A DNA stretch of 64,000 bases, taken from NCBI GenBank assembly GCA_003551665.1, contig PUNE01000100.1, positions 1-64,000 on the forward strand. The letters are read 5' to 3'. This document shows, one piece after another, positions 38,622 to 46,441 of this stretch. A program made the translations under genes and the position numbers. The notes under the pieces are model-generated. The model saw nothing but the letters and a program-made list of their open reading frames with translations, had not been told where the DNA came from and ran no database searches. The stretch comes from Halobacteroidaceae bacterium (lineage in GTDB: Bacteria > Bacillota > Halanaerobiia > B1SED10-174). Within the stretch, counting starts at the first letter, position 1; the number at the start of each line of letters is the position of its first letter.

Positions 38622-38914
38622 GAAAGATATTTTACCTGGCCATGGTTGTTGTTTTTGTAGGGCTGGTAGGAGTTGCTCTCCTGGGGGCTGTCGCGGAAAT
38701 GCCCCGGTATGGTTCTCCTGATAACCCTCCTCACAACGAGGTATACCAGCGTTACGTTGAAGATGGGCTTGCAGACTGTGGGGGATATAACCTGGTTGCC
38801 AATATAATTCTTGATTACCGGGCTTACGATACCCTGATGGAAACAACGGTACTTTTTACCGTCGTGGTAATAATAATTATGATGTGGGGCGTTGAGGGGA
38901 GAGAAAAAAAATGA
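38618..38914 (+). CDS. MbhE-like subunit (split MrpA C-terminal part 2)
   Basis: A 98-residue protein with two helices. NLVANIILDYRAYDTLMETTVLF is the hallmark of the MBH-subunit-E region, normally found near the end of MrpA. It lies between the MbhD-like gene and a large antiporter gene with four-base overlaps on both sides. No [NiFe]-hydrogenase subunits follow, so it belongs to an antiporter rather than a hydrogenase. Confidence 0.85.
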   Translation: MRKIFYLAMVVVFVGLVGVALLGAVAEMPRYGSPDNPPHNEVYQRYVEDGLADCGGYNLVANIILDYRAYDTLMETTVLFTVVVIIIMMWGVEGREKK

Positions 38915-40323
38915 TCCTTGCTTTATGTTTTCTTCCCCTTCTGGGAGGGGCTGCCATATTAGGAGCCCCGGCAGAAAGGGCAGGCAGAGTTTCAGTTATT
39001 GCAACGGGTCTGTTGACCGCGATTATCGGTTTTTTCCTTTTTTTTGCCCGGGAAGGCATGGAAATATTGCTGTGGCCAGGGCTGGAGCTGTCCTGGCAGA
39101 TTGACGATCTGGGCAGGGGTTTTTCCTTTCTGGTCCTTCCTCTCTGGTTTCTGGCCACCCTTTATGCCCGGGGGTACATGGAAAAAACCCCGGACAGGAG
39201 CTTTTTTTTCTTTTACCTGATAACCCTGGGAACGGTTTTGGGTCTTGCTCTGGCAGGGAACCTGCTTACCTATTATCTTTTCTACGAGTTATTGACCCTG
39301 ACCACCTATCCCCTGGTTATCCAGACCGGAACTGCTGAAGCCCGCCAGGCGGGCAGGACCTACCTGTTATTCAGTTTCGCGGGCGCTGGGCTCGTCCTTT
39401 CGGGGTTGTTTTTACTGTACGGGCTGACAGGATCTGTTGATTTTGTTCCGGGTGGTTTTATCCGGCCCCATTTGATTGTTGAGAATCCTGTCGGGATTCG
39501 GACAGCCCTGTTTTTACTTGTTGCAGGTTTTGGAGTCAAGGGTGCCCTTATTCCTCTCCATTTCTGGCTCCCGGGAGCCATGGTAGCACCAACTCCTGTC
39601 AGTGCACTCCTGCATGCAGTGGCTGTGGTCAAGGCGGGGATTTTTGGATTGATCCGGGTCAGCTTATATATTTTTGGGCCGGAGACCCTTGAAGTTATGG
39701 GCATTGGGGGAATAAAGGTCTGGGCTGCGCTGACGATTTTACTGGGATCCTTGATTGCCCTGCAGCAGGATAAATTGAAAAAACGACTGGCCTACTCTAC
39801 AATCGGCCAGCTGAGCTATATTTTTCTGGGGGTTTTGATTCTTAACCCCGCCGGGCTGCAGGCAGGGTTGTTCCATTTCCTGGCCCACGCTCTCCTTAAG
39901 ATTACCCTGTTTTTCTGTGCGGGGATAATTACCCATGAAACAGGATGTACCCGGGTGAGTGAACTCGATGGAATTGGCCTCCGCCTGCCCAGGACCATGG
40001 CAGCCTTTGCCCTTGCTTCCATCGGGCTGGTAGGAATACCCTTTACCCTGGGCTTTATTTCCAAGTGGTATTTTTTGACTGCTGATCCTGCCCTGAGCTG
40101 GGTTTTCATTTTAAGCGCTCTTTTGAATGCAGTCTACCTGTTCCCTGTTGTTACAAGAGCTTTTTTCCGGGATGGGAACTTTGCTCCTCCCCTCGTGCGG
40201 GAAGCAAGTCCTTTCATGCTTTTACCAACAATGGTTCTGGCGGGAGGGGCCCTGCTTTTAGGTATTTTTTTCCGCTGGCCCCTTGAATTTATCAAAGCAA
40301 TCCAGGTGACAATAACAGGCTGA
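38911..40323 (+). CDS. Second Mrp-type antiporter subunit (NuoM/MrpD-like)
   Basis: A 470-residue membrane protein of the complex I antiporter family. Key residues: Glu in FYELLTLTTYPLV (helix 5), Lys in GFGVKGALIPLHFWLPGA (helix 7), Lys in QQDKLKKRLAYSTIGQ, and Lys in TLGFISKWYFL (helix 12). All the residues needed for ion translocation are kept. Canonical Mrp has two such subunits (A and D); this operon has three, as in the Mrp parts of archaeal Mbh-like systems. Confidence 0.88.
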   Translation: MILALCFLPLLGGAAILGAPAERAGRVSVIATGLLTAIIGFFLFFAREGMEILLWPGLELSWQIDDLGRGFSFLVLPLWFLATLYARGYMEKTPDRSFFFFYLITLGTVLGLALAGNLLTYYLFYELLTLTTYPLVIQTGTAEARQAGRTYLLFSFAGAGLVLSGLFLLYGLTGSVDFVPGGFIRPHLIVENPVGIRTALFLLVAGFGVKGALIPLHFWLPGAMVAPTPVSALLHAVAVVKAGIFGLIRVSLYIFGPETLEVMGIGGIKVWAALTILLGSLIALQQDKLKKRLAYSTIGQLSYIFLGVLILNPAGLQAGLFHFLAHALLKITLFFCAGIITHETGCTRVSELDGIGLRLPRTMAAFALASIGLVGIPFTLGFISKWYFLTADPALSWVFILSALLNAVYLFPVVTRAFFRDGNFAPPLVREASPFMLLPTMVLAGGALLLGIFFRWPLEFIKAIQVTITG

Positions 40324-40338
40324 GGAAGGTGGAACCAA

Positions 40339-42243
40339 ATGGCAACTGTTTTCTTACTTTCCTGCGTCCTGCTCCCTGTTGCGGGGGCAATAGGGATGTA
40401 CTGGGTGCCGGAGAGAATCCACAAGTTATATATGTCTGCCGTTGCAGGGTTTACTTTTTTTACAACCCTGGGACTATACCGCCTGGTAGAAGGAGGGGCA
40501 GAAATTGCCTACCGGGGTTTCTGGGGGAGCCCCCTGGGTCTGCACCTGGAAGCCGAAAGTTTCGGTCTTCTTTTTGCTGCCCTGTCTTCTTTCGTCTGGT
40601 TTGCAGTAACCATTTTCAGTACCTCCTATATGGATATGGAAACAGGAAAGCAGCGTTTTTATTTCTTTTTCCTCCTGACCCTTGCCGGAACCCTTGGTGT
40701 AACCCTCTCTGCTGATTTGCTGACACTGCTGTTGTTTTTTGAACTGGTTTCCCTGGCGGCCTATCCCCTCGTGGTTCACAAAAAAACCGGACCGGCCTAT
40801 GAGGCGGGTAACCTGTACCTGTACATGGCTGTTGCAGGGGGAATGGCCCTGATTCTTGGGATGGCGCTTGTCTATACTGACATGGGAACTCTGAGTCTCT
40901 GGAGCGAAGGCCCGGGAGCGGGGGAAACCGGATTTCTAACCTATCTGGGCGTTGGTTTCATGGTAATTGGATTTGGAGTCAAGGCAGGGATGGTTCCTCT
41001 CCACATCTGGCTTCCCAAGGCTCACCCTGTGGCTCCCACTCCTGCTTCCGCCCTGCTCTCGGGAATTATGATCAAAACAGGGGTATTTGGGATCATCCGG
41101 GTTATTAACATGGTTTTTGCTCCGGACATGGAAGCCCTTTACTGGGGAGAACTGGAGGCTGTGGGTTTAATTATTACCTTCCTGGGAGTTGCCACCATGC
41201 TCCTGGGAGTTTTTATGGCCCTGCTCCAGGAAAACATGAAAAAAATGCTGGCCTGCCACAGCGTCAGCCAGATTGGCTATATCCTGATGGGAATCGGTGC
41301 TGCTGCATACCTGGGCCCCCTGGGGGCAGTTGGCCTGAGCGGTGCCATCTACCATACCATTAACCACGCCCTGTTTAAAGCTGCCCTTTTCCTGGTGGCC
41401 GGAGCTATTTATTTTCAGACCCGGGAGCTGAATCTCTACCGCCTGGGCGGGCTGTGGAAGGTAATGCCCTTTACGGCTGTAATTGGTCTGCTGGCTTCTT
41501 TCGGGATTGCAGGGGTGCCTTTATTTAACGGTTACATCAGCAAAACAATTCTGCACCACGCCATTGTTGAGGCGGCTGAATACGAAAACGTCCGGCTTCT
41601 TTTTACCGCTGAAAGAATTTTTATGCTCACCGGTGCAGGAACTGCGTGCTCTTTTATCAAATTCTATTATTTATTATTCCTGCGAAAGCCCCAGCGCTCG
41701 TACCAGAAAATCAGGGAAACCAGGCCCATGCAGCTGGGGATGGTGGTTCTCGCTGGGGCAATTTTGCTCTTTGGTCTGGGGCCGAATCTGGTCCTGGAAA
41801 GGTTTATTGAACCGGCACTGGATATTTTTGTGCTGGAGCGACACCATGTGGAAACCCATCTACTGGCCTTAAACTTTTTCAACCTGAAAGACCTGGGGCT
41901 GGTTTCTCTTTCTCTGGCAGGAGGCTTCATAATTTTTTTCCTGGGAATGCGCACCGGTGCCTTTCACCTGCACCTTCCTTCCTGGATGGGGGGAGAATAC
42001 ATTGGGCGCCGGTTTGGTGATATTTACCGGGCGGGATGGAACTTTGCCTCTAAAGGTTATTATGAGGGTCGGGAAGAACTTACAGAAATGAGGGAAAGAA
42101 TCGGCAGCCGGGGAGGGGTTGTTCTCCAGAGCCTCGACAGAAAAGGCGGAGGCTGGGCCAATTTTGCCAACCTTGATTTCGACCTTTTACTATTGATATT
42201 TTTGCTTCTTTTCTTCCTGGTGGAGTACCTGGTTGCAGGTTAG
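40339..42243 (+). CDS. Third Mrp-type antiporter subunit (MrpA N-terminal/NuoL-like)
   Basis: A 634-residue membrane protein, the longest antiporter subunit. Glu in LFFELVSLAAYPLVVHKK, Lys in GFGVKAGMVPLHIWLPKAHP, ENMKKMLACHSVSQIGY and Lys in NGYISKTILHHA are conserved. The C-terminal 130 residues add further helices and a charged loop, somewhat like the NuoL/MrpA extension. The ATG follows GGAAGGTGG. It is the last gene of the operon; the lipoprotein subtilase starts 17 bases after its stop and may be co-transcribed. Confidence 0.88.
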   Translation: MATVFLLSCVLLPVAGAIGMYWVPERIHKLYMSAVAGFTFFTTLGLYRLVEGGAEIAYRGFWGSPLGLHLEAESFGLLFAALSSFVWFAVTIFSTSYMDMETGKQRFYFFFLLTLAGTLGVTLSADLLTLLLFFELVSLAAYPLVVHKKTGPAYEAGNLYLYMAVAGGMALILGMALVYTDMGTLSLWSEGPGAGETGFLTYLGVGFMVIGFGVKAGMVPLHIWLPKAHPVAPTPASALLSGIMIKTGVFGIIRVINMVFAPDMEALYWGELEAVGLIITFLGVATMLLGVFMALLQENMKKMLACHSVSQIGYILMGIGAAAYLGPLGAVGLSGAIYHTINHALFKAALFLVAGAIYFQTRELNLYRLGGLWKVMPFTAVIGLLASFGIAGVPLFNGYISKTILHHAIVEAAEYENVRLLFTAERIFMLTGAGTACSFIKFYYLLFLRKPQRSYQKIRETRPMQLGMVVLAGAILLFGLGPNLVLERFIEPALDIFVLERHHVETHLLALNFFNLKDLGLVSLSLAGGFIIFFLGMRTGAFHLHLPSWMGGEYIGRRFGDIYRAGWNFASKGYYEGREELTEMRERIGSRGGVVLQSLDRKGGGWANFANLDFDLLLLIFLLLFFLVEYLVAG

Positions 42244-42260
42244 AAAGGGGAGGCCAGAAT

Positions 42261-44120
42261 ATGAAAAAAACTATAATTTTCCTGCTGGGGCTTTTTTTGC
42301 TGCTTGCTGGCTGCGAACCATTTTTTGAGTTTGATGATTATGTAACAATAGAAGGCTGGGTTGTAACCTATCGGGAGGAAAACGAAGCCCCGGTAGAGGG
42401 AGCCTTTGCCAGGGCTATGGGTCGGGAGATAAGGACCGACAGCAAGGGCTACTTTGAACTGAGAAATGTTCCCGTTCCCCAGGACGGTTACCGGATTGAA
42501 GTTGAAATAAGGGCCAGGGGTTATGCTACAAAGAAATTTTCTGTTTCGGCTTTCCAGAGGGGAATAATCAACCTGGACCGGATTTACATTGAACTGATAT
42601 ACGAAGATATGGCTCGGGCCAGTGGAGAGGTCCGGGTTGGAGCAGTAGAAGGAACTTCTACCACCTCTGCTCTTAAAACCCAGGCAGTGGAAGAAGAATA
42701 CGTTCCCGGTCAGGTCCTGATTTCCCGGAGAGAAAAAACAACGGAATTAAATGTCCTGAGGGAAGTGCAGGGAAAAAATATTGAAGTTGTTGAGGTTCCG
42801 GAGGGCATGACTGTAGAAGAAGCAATCGTTTATTTCCAGGACCAGCCGGATATTATTGCGGTTGAACCCAACCATTACGTCTATGCCCAGTCTCTACCCA
42901 ATGATCCGGAGTTTAAAAACCAGTGGAATTTAAAAACCATCAATTATCCCGGGGCCTGGTTCGAGGTCTGGGAAAATGACTGGAATAAAATCAGGATTGC
43001 CGCCCAGGACGTCTGGATTGGAGTACTGGATACGGGGATTACTGAACACGAGGACCTGGATTTTCAGGGCAATATCCTCTTTCACCGGGGCGAAAACCTG
43101 CTTGATCCTGGAAAAGGGATTGAGCCCTATGATTATACGAGTGAGAATGAGAGAAGTCACGGCACCCACGTGACAGGGATAATGGCGGCTATGACCAATA
43201 ATAGGCTGGGGATTGCGGCCGCAGCCCCCGGAGTGAGAATCGTCCCCTGGCGGGTCCTGGATCGCAGCAGTGGGCCCATTGACGTCTTGGTTGAGGGGAT
43301 TTATGCGGCTGTGGATGAAGGTGTTGACATAATAAACATGAGCCTTGGAACTTCCAGGTATAATGAGTTTCTCCATGAAGCCATCCAGGATGCTTATGAT
43401 GCAGGAATCCTGCTGGTGGCTGCTGCAGGAAACACTGGGACGGATAGGATCCTTTACCCTGCTGCATTTGAAGAGGTGATTGCAGTTGGAGCAATGGACC
43501 CCGACCGCAGGCGGGCAGAATATTCAAATTACGGACCTGAACTGGAACTGATGGCTCCTGGAACCGATGTAATCAGTCTTTTTGGTTATCATGAAGGCTC
43601 AAGGAAAGATTCTTACGGTGCCATGAGCGGAACCTCCATGGCTGCCCCCCATGTCAGCGCCCTTGCTGCGCTGATTATGGCAGAGGAGCCTGCCCTGGAC
43701 CTGGAACAGGTTCGCTTCCGCATGCGAGAAACCGCGGGGAACTTTTATTTTCCCAACGAATACGTTGGGTACGGGGCAATAGATGTTTTCCGGGCCCTGG
43801 CCCCTGACCTGCCTCCCATCAGGGTTTTCGCTGGGGTGGAGTCAGATGGGAAGATCATCCTCAAGAGCGAGATTACCGAGGTTACCGGAGGAACCTATAC
43901 CCTGTACAGGGTTGAACCGGGAAACCGCCGTATTTACGCCTGGATAGATGCAAAGGGGACTGGCAAGATTGATGAAGGAGACTATTTTGCCCGCAGCTCC
44001 ACTTATTCATTTTCCGAGGGCAGGGAAACAAGTATTGAAACTCTAAACCTCCTCCACAGATGGGAAGATTACTTCTCAACCCTTGGAGTTAAAAGCCTGG
44101 AAATTGTGGAGGAAGAATAG
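42261..44120 (+). CDS. Lipoprotein subtilase with N-terminal regulatory-like domain
   Basis: A 619-residue S8 serine protease. The lipobox LLAGC puts Cys18 at the mature N-terminus. Residues about 30-115 form a carboxypeptidase-regulatory-like domain (EGWVVTYREENEAPVEGAF, TDSKGYFELRNV). A propeptide-like inhibitor/I9-type segment follows (about 148-210, VPGQVLISRREKTTEL to IIAVEPN). The catalytic domain has Asp257 (VLDTGI), His300 (SHGTHVTG), Asn in VAAAGNTG and Ser459 (GTSMAAPHV), so it should be active. The C-terminal 100 residues are a beta domain. It follows the Mrp operon by 17 bases and ends in a shared bidirectional terminator. As a lipoprotein it acts in the periplasm or on the surface. 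Confidence 0.88.
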   Translation: MKKTIIFLLGLFLLLAGCEPFFEFDDYVTIEGWVVTYREENEAPVEGAFARAMGREIRTDSKGYFELRNVPVPQDGYRIEVEIRARGYATKKFSVSAFQRGIINLDRIYIELIYEDMARASGEVRVGAVEGTSTTSALKTQAVEEEYVPGQVLISRREKTTELNVLREVQGKNIEVVEVPEGMTVEEAIVYFQDQPDIIAVEPNHYVYAQSLPNDPEFKNQWNLKTINYPGAWFEVWENDWNKIRIAAQDVWIGVLDTGITEHEDLDFQGNILFHRGENLLDPGKGIEPYDYTSENERSHGTHVTGIMAAMTNNRLGIAAAAPGVRIVPWRVLDRSSGPIDVLVEGIYAAVDEGVDIINMSLGTSRYNEFLHEAIQDAYDAGILLVAAAGNTGTDRILYPAAFEEVIAVGAMDPDRRRAEYSNYGPELELMAPGTDVISLFGYHEGSRKDSYGAMSGTSMAAPHVSALAALIMAEEPALDLEQVRFRMRETAGNFYFPNEYVGYGAIDVFRALAPDLPPIRVFAGVESDGKIILKSEITEVTGGTYTLYRVEPGNRRIYAWIDAKGTGKIDEGDYFARSSTYSFSEGRETSIETLNLLHRWEDYFSTLGVKSLEIVEEE

Positions 44121-44175
44121 GGGCTGGTTGTTTTAGAGATATGAACCTGTCCCTGAAAGCATCCGGTTGGGGCCA

Positions 44176-44219
44176 AAAAAGAAAAACCCTGTTTCCCGTT
44201 TGGGAGAACAGGGTTTTTT
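44176..44219. terminator. Bidirectional terminator
   Basis: Stem AACCCTGTT...CCC (44184-44197) with GGG...AACAGGGTT (44202-44215) and one bulge. T run on the right for the plus strand; A run on the left (AAAAAAGAAAAA) serves the minus-strand AEC gene. Confidence 0.8.
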
Positions 44220-44247
44220 GCCAGAAATCCTGGAAAGGGAAGAGCAG

Positions 44248-45186
44248 TCAGGAAATCAGGAGGTGCAGGATCAAAGGAAGGGTAAATAAGCTTAAAGCCG
44301 TTGTGGAAAGGTTTAAAGAAGAGACCAGAGCGGGCTGGCTGTCGAATTCAGTGGCAATAATAACGATGGTAATTGAAGAGGGAGTGGCTGCCTGGAGGAC
44401 CAGGGCGTTGCTGCTGAGGGGATCGAGAGGCAACAGCCCTACCAGTAGGAAAGCCATTAATGGTCCAACCAGAAGGCGGAGGATGGCATTAACTCCAATC
44501 TGCGGCCACTGCCTTATCAACCGGGTTTTGCTGAGCTGTATTCCCAGGATGAGGGCTCCGAGGGCAACAGCGCTTTCTCCGATGAAATTGGTGCCTTCCC
44601 AGATGAATGCCGGCAGGGGCAGGGAGGTTGCTTTTATAATTATTGCTGCCAGAGCGGCGTAAGGCATGGGGAGGCGAAATATGGACTGGAGAGCTCCCCG
44701 GTGGGCATTGTTGCGGGCGCAGAGGAAAATACCCAGTGAATAGTGGAGCAGAGAGTGGATTAACAGAAAGACCGCTCCAATATGGACTCCTTCGGGTCCC
44801 AAGGCGAAATATAGCAGGGGGAGACCGATGTTCCCGGCATTAATAAAGGTTGTTCCCAGCTGGACTGAGAGGATGTCGGAACTCTTCCAGCCCAGGGACC
44901 TGCCTACTAACCAGGAAATGGCCAGGAGTCCTGCTGCCATGGCCAGGGCAAATAGAACAATGAAGATATAATCCCGGCCGCCAATATCGGCCTGTAGAAG
45001 AGAGGTAAATATCAGGGCCGGTGAAAGAAGATACAAAAAAAGGCGGGTCAGGCTGCGAACATCAATGGGAGATAAACGGTTAAATAAATACCCCAGTGCA
45101 ATAATTAAAAAAACCGGCCCGACAACTTCATTGGCTATATACATCAGATAAGTATCCTTTCTCGGGGTTTTGGTTATTTTTCGCAT
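44248..45186 (-). CDS. AEC-family transporter
   Basis: A 312-residue membrane protein with about ten helices of the auxin efflux carrier family. It has the two-fold repeated pattern (VVGPVFLIIALGYLFNRL at the start, LRLLVGPLMAFLLVGLL in the second half) and NAGNIGLPLLYFALG near residue 120, the conserved family crossover region. Bacterial members move malate, other organic acids or unknown solutes. The ATG at 45186 has GAGGGT upstream; ATG 45144 is an alternative. It is the only minus-strand gene in this half and is unlinked to its neighbours by function. Confidence 0.88.
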   Translation of the reverse strand: MRKITKTPRKDTYLMYIANEVVGPVFLIIALGYLFNRLSPIDVRSLTRLFLYLLSPALIFTSLLQADIGGRDYIFIVLFALAMAAGLLAISWLVGRSLGWKSSDILSVQLGTTFINAGNIGLPLLYFALGPEGVHIGAVFLLIHSLLHYSLGIFLCARNNAHRGALQSIFRLPMPYAALAAIIIKATSLPLPAFIWEGTNFIGESAVALGALILGIQLSKTRLIRQWPQIGVNAILRLLVGPLMAFLLVGLLPLDPLSSNALVLQAATPSSITIVIIATEFDSQPALVSSLNLSTTALSLFTLPLILHLLIS

Positions 45187-45334
45187 TTTTTACCCTCTTT
45201 TCCTGCCGCTAGGAAAAGAAAATAAAAAAAGAAGTTCGAAAGGCACCGGGTAGAAAGAAAAGGGGATGGATTTAAACGGCAGGAACCTTGCTTTATAGGG
45301 CGAATAGGTACAGAGGAAAGGTTGGGTGGAAACC

Positions 45335-46429
45335 ATGGCATTTCATAAGCCGATTAGCGACTCTTATTTAGTTAAAGAAATGGCAAAACCCCTTGTTATA
45401 GGATGCCTAGGGATTTCGGTGATGATGGTCAGCGGGTTCCTTTTTGAGCTTGCAGACCTGATTATCATCAAACAGGTAGAAGTCTGGGCTGTAATTAAAT
45501 TGCTGGTATATCGTCTTCCTTCTCTAATGGTGCAGACCTTTCCCCTGGCGGTTCTTTTTGCCACCCTATATTCTCTGGGCCGGCTGGTTAAAGATAACGA
45601 GTATACTGCTTTTCGGCTTGGGGGAATGAGTTTCCAGAGAATTATGGTTCCCTTCCTTTTTGTTGCTCTAATCATGGCCGGGGCAACCTATTTTATAAAC
45701 GAATACGTTTCACCCTGGGCTACCCACCGTTCCCAGAATATTATCCGGGAGGTTGTCCTGCAGGAAACGCCCCCGGGGGTGGAGGAAAACGTGTTTTTTA
45801 GAGGTCCGGGGGACCGCTTTTTCTACGTGGGACAGGTGAACCCCCAGGCGGGAACCCTTGAAGATATCATGGTCTACGAACTGGAAGGTCAGAATAATCT
45901 TCCCCGCCTGATTACTGCTTCAGCGGGTAGATTTTACGATGACATCTGGTACCTCCACCAGGGCCTGGCGATTGATTTTGATGAGGAAGGCTATCCAACT
46001 TTCCAGGTCCGTTTTGACCGCTACGAGATAAATGTGGGACAGCAGATCGAGCGCTTTTTCGGCCGGCAGAGGACCCCCCAGGAAATGAGCAGGGCTGAAT
46101 TGAGAGAGGAAATTCAATTGTTTTCCCGCAGTGGTCTTAATGTTAATTCTCTACTGGTTGATTACCATATCAAACTGGCCATCCCAATCTCGGCAATAAT
46201 ATTTGTCCTGGTTGGAGTCCCCCTGAGCATTAATTTTGGTAAGGGGAAGGGCCTGCCGGTAGTTCTGAGTATAGTTTTAATTTTCGGGTATTATGTTCTG
46301 CTTTCTCTGGCCCGGTCCCTGGGTCGAAACGACATCCTGGCCCCATTTCTGGCAGCATGGCTGCCCAATGGTCTTTTCCTATTCGTGGGGCTTTTGTTGA
46401 TCCTTAGAGGCGAAGGGCGCCGGTTATAG
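45335..46429 (+). CDS. LptF/LptG family LPS-export permease
   Basis: A permease of about 364 residues of the YjgP/YjgQ family, with three N-terminal helices, a periplasmic jellyroll domain (about 120-270) and three C-terminal helices. Conserved start LVKEMAKPLVIGCLG and segment NEYTAFRLGGMSFQRIM are seen. LptF and LptG form the membrane part of the LPS extractor with ATPase LptB. Only one such gene and no lptB occur in the window, so the complex may be a homodimer or its partner is elsewhere. ATG 45335 follows GGGTGG; GTG 45326 is possible. LptD starts 12 bases after its stop. Confidence 0.88.
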   Translation: MAFHKPISDSYLVKEMAKPLVIGCLGISVMMVSGFLFELADLIIIKQVEVWAVIKLLVYRLPSLMVQTFPLAVLFATLYSLGRLVKDNEYTAFRLGGMSFQRIMVPFLFVALIMAGATYFINEYVSPWATHRSQNIIREVVLQETPPGVEENVFFRGPGDRFFYVGQVNPQAGTLEDIMVYELEGQNNLPRLITASAGRFYDDIWYLHQGLAIDFDEEGYPTFQVRFDRYEINVGQQIERFFGRQRTPQEMSRAELREEIQLFSRSGLNVNSLLVDYHIKLAIPISAIIFVLVGVPLSINFGKGKGLPVVLSIVLIFGYYVLLSLARSLGRNDILAPFLAAWLPNGLFLFVGLLLILRGEGRRL

Positions 46430-46441
46430 GAGGAATAGATT

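Noticed and set aside
38385-42243. Membrane-bound hydrogenase (Mbh) operon
   Set aside because: MbhD/MbhE-like and antiporter subunits are present, but no [NiFe] large or small subunit and no ferredoxin-type subunit; the set fits an Mrp antiporter.
44141-44662. Plus-strand frame of 173 codons
   Set aside because: It is antisense to the AEC transporter and runs through a terminator; residue pattern is that of a reverse-strand shadow.
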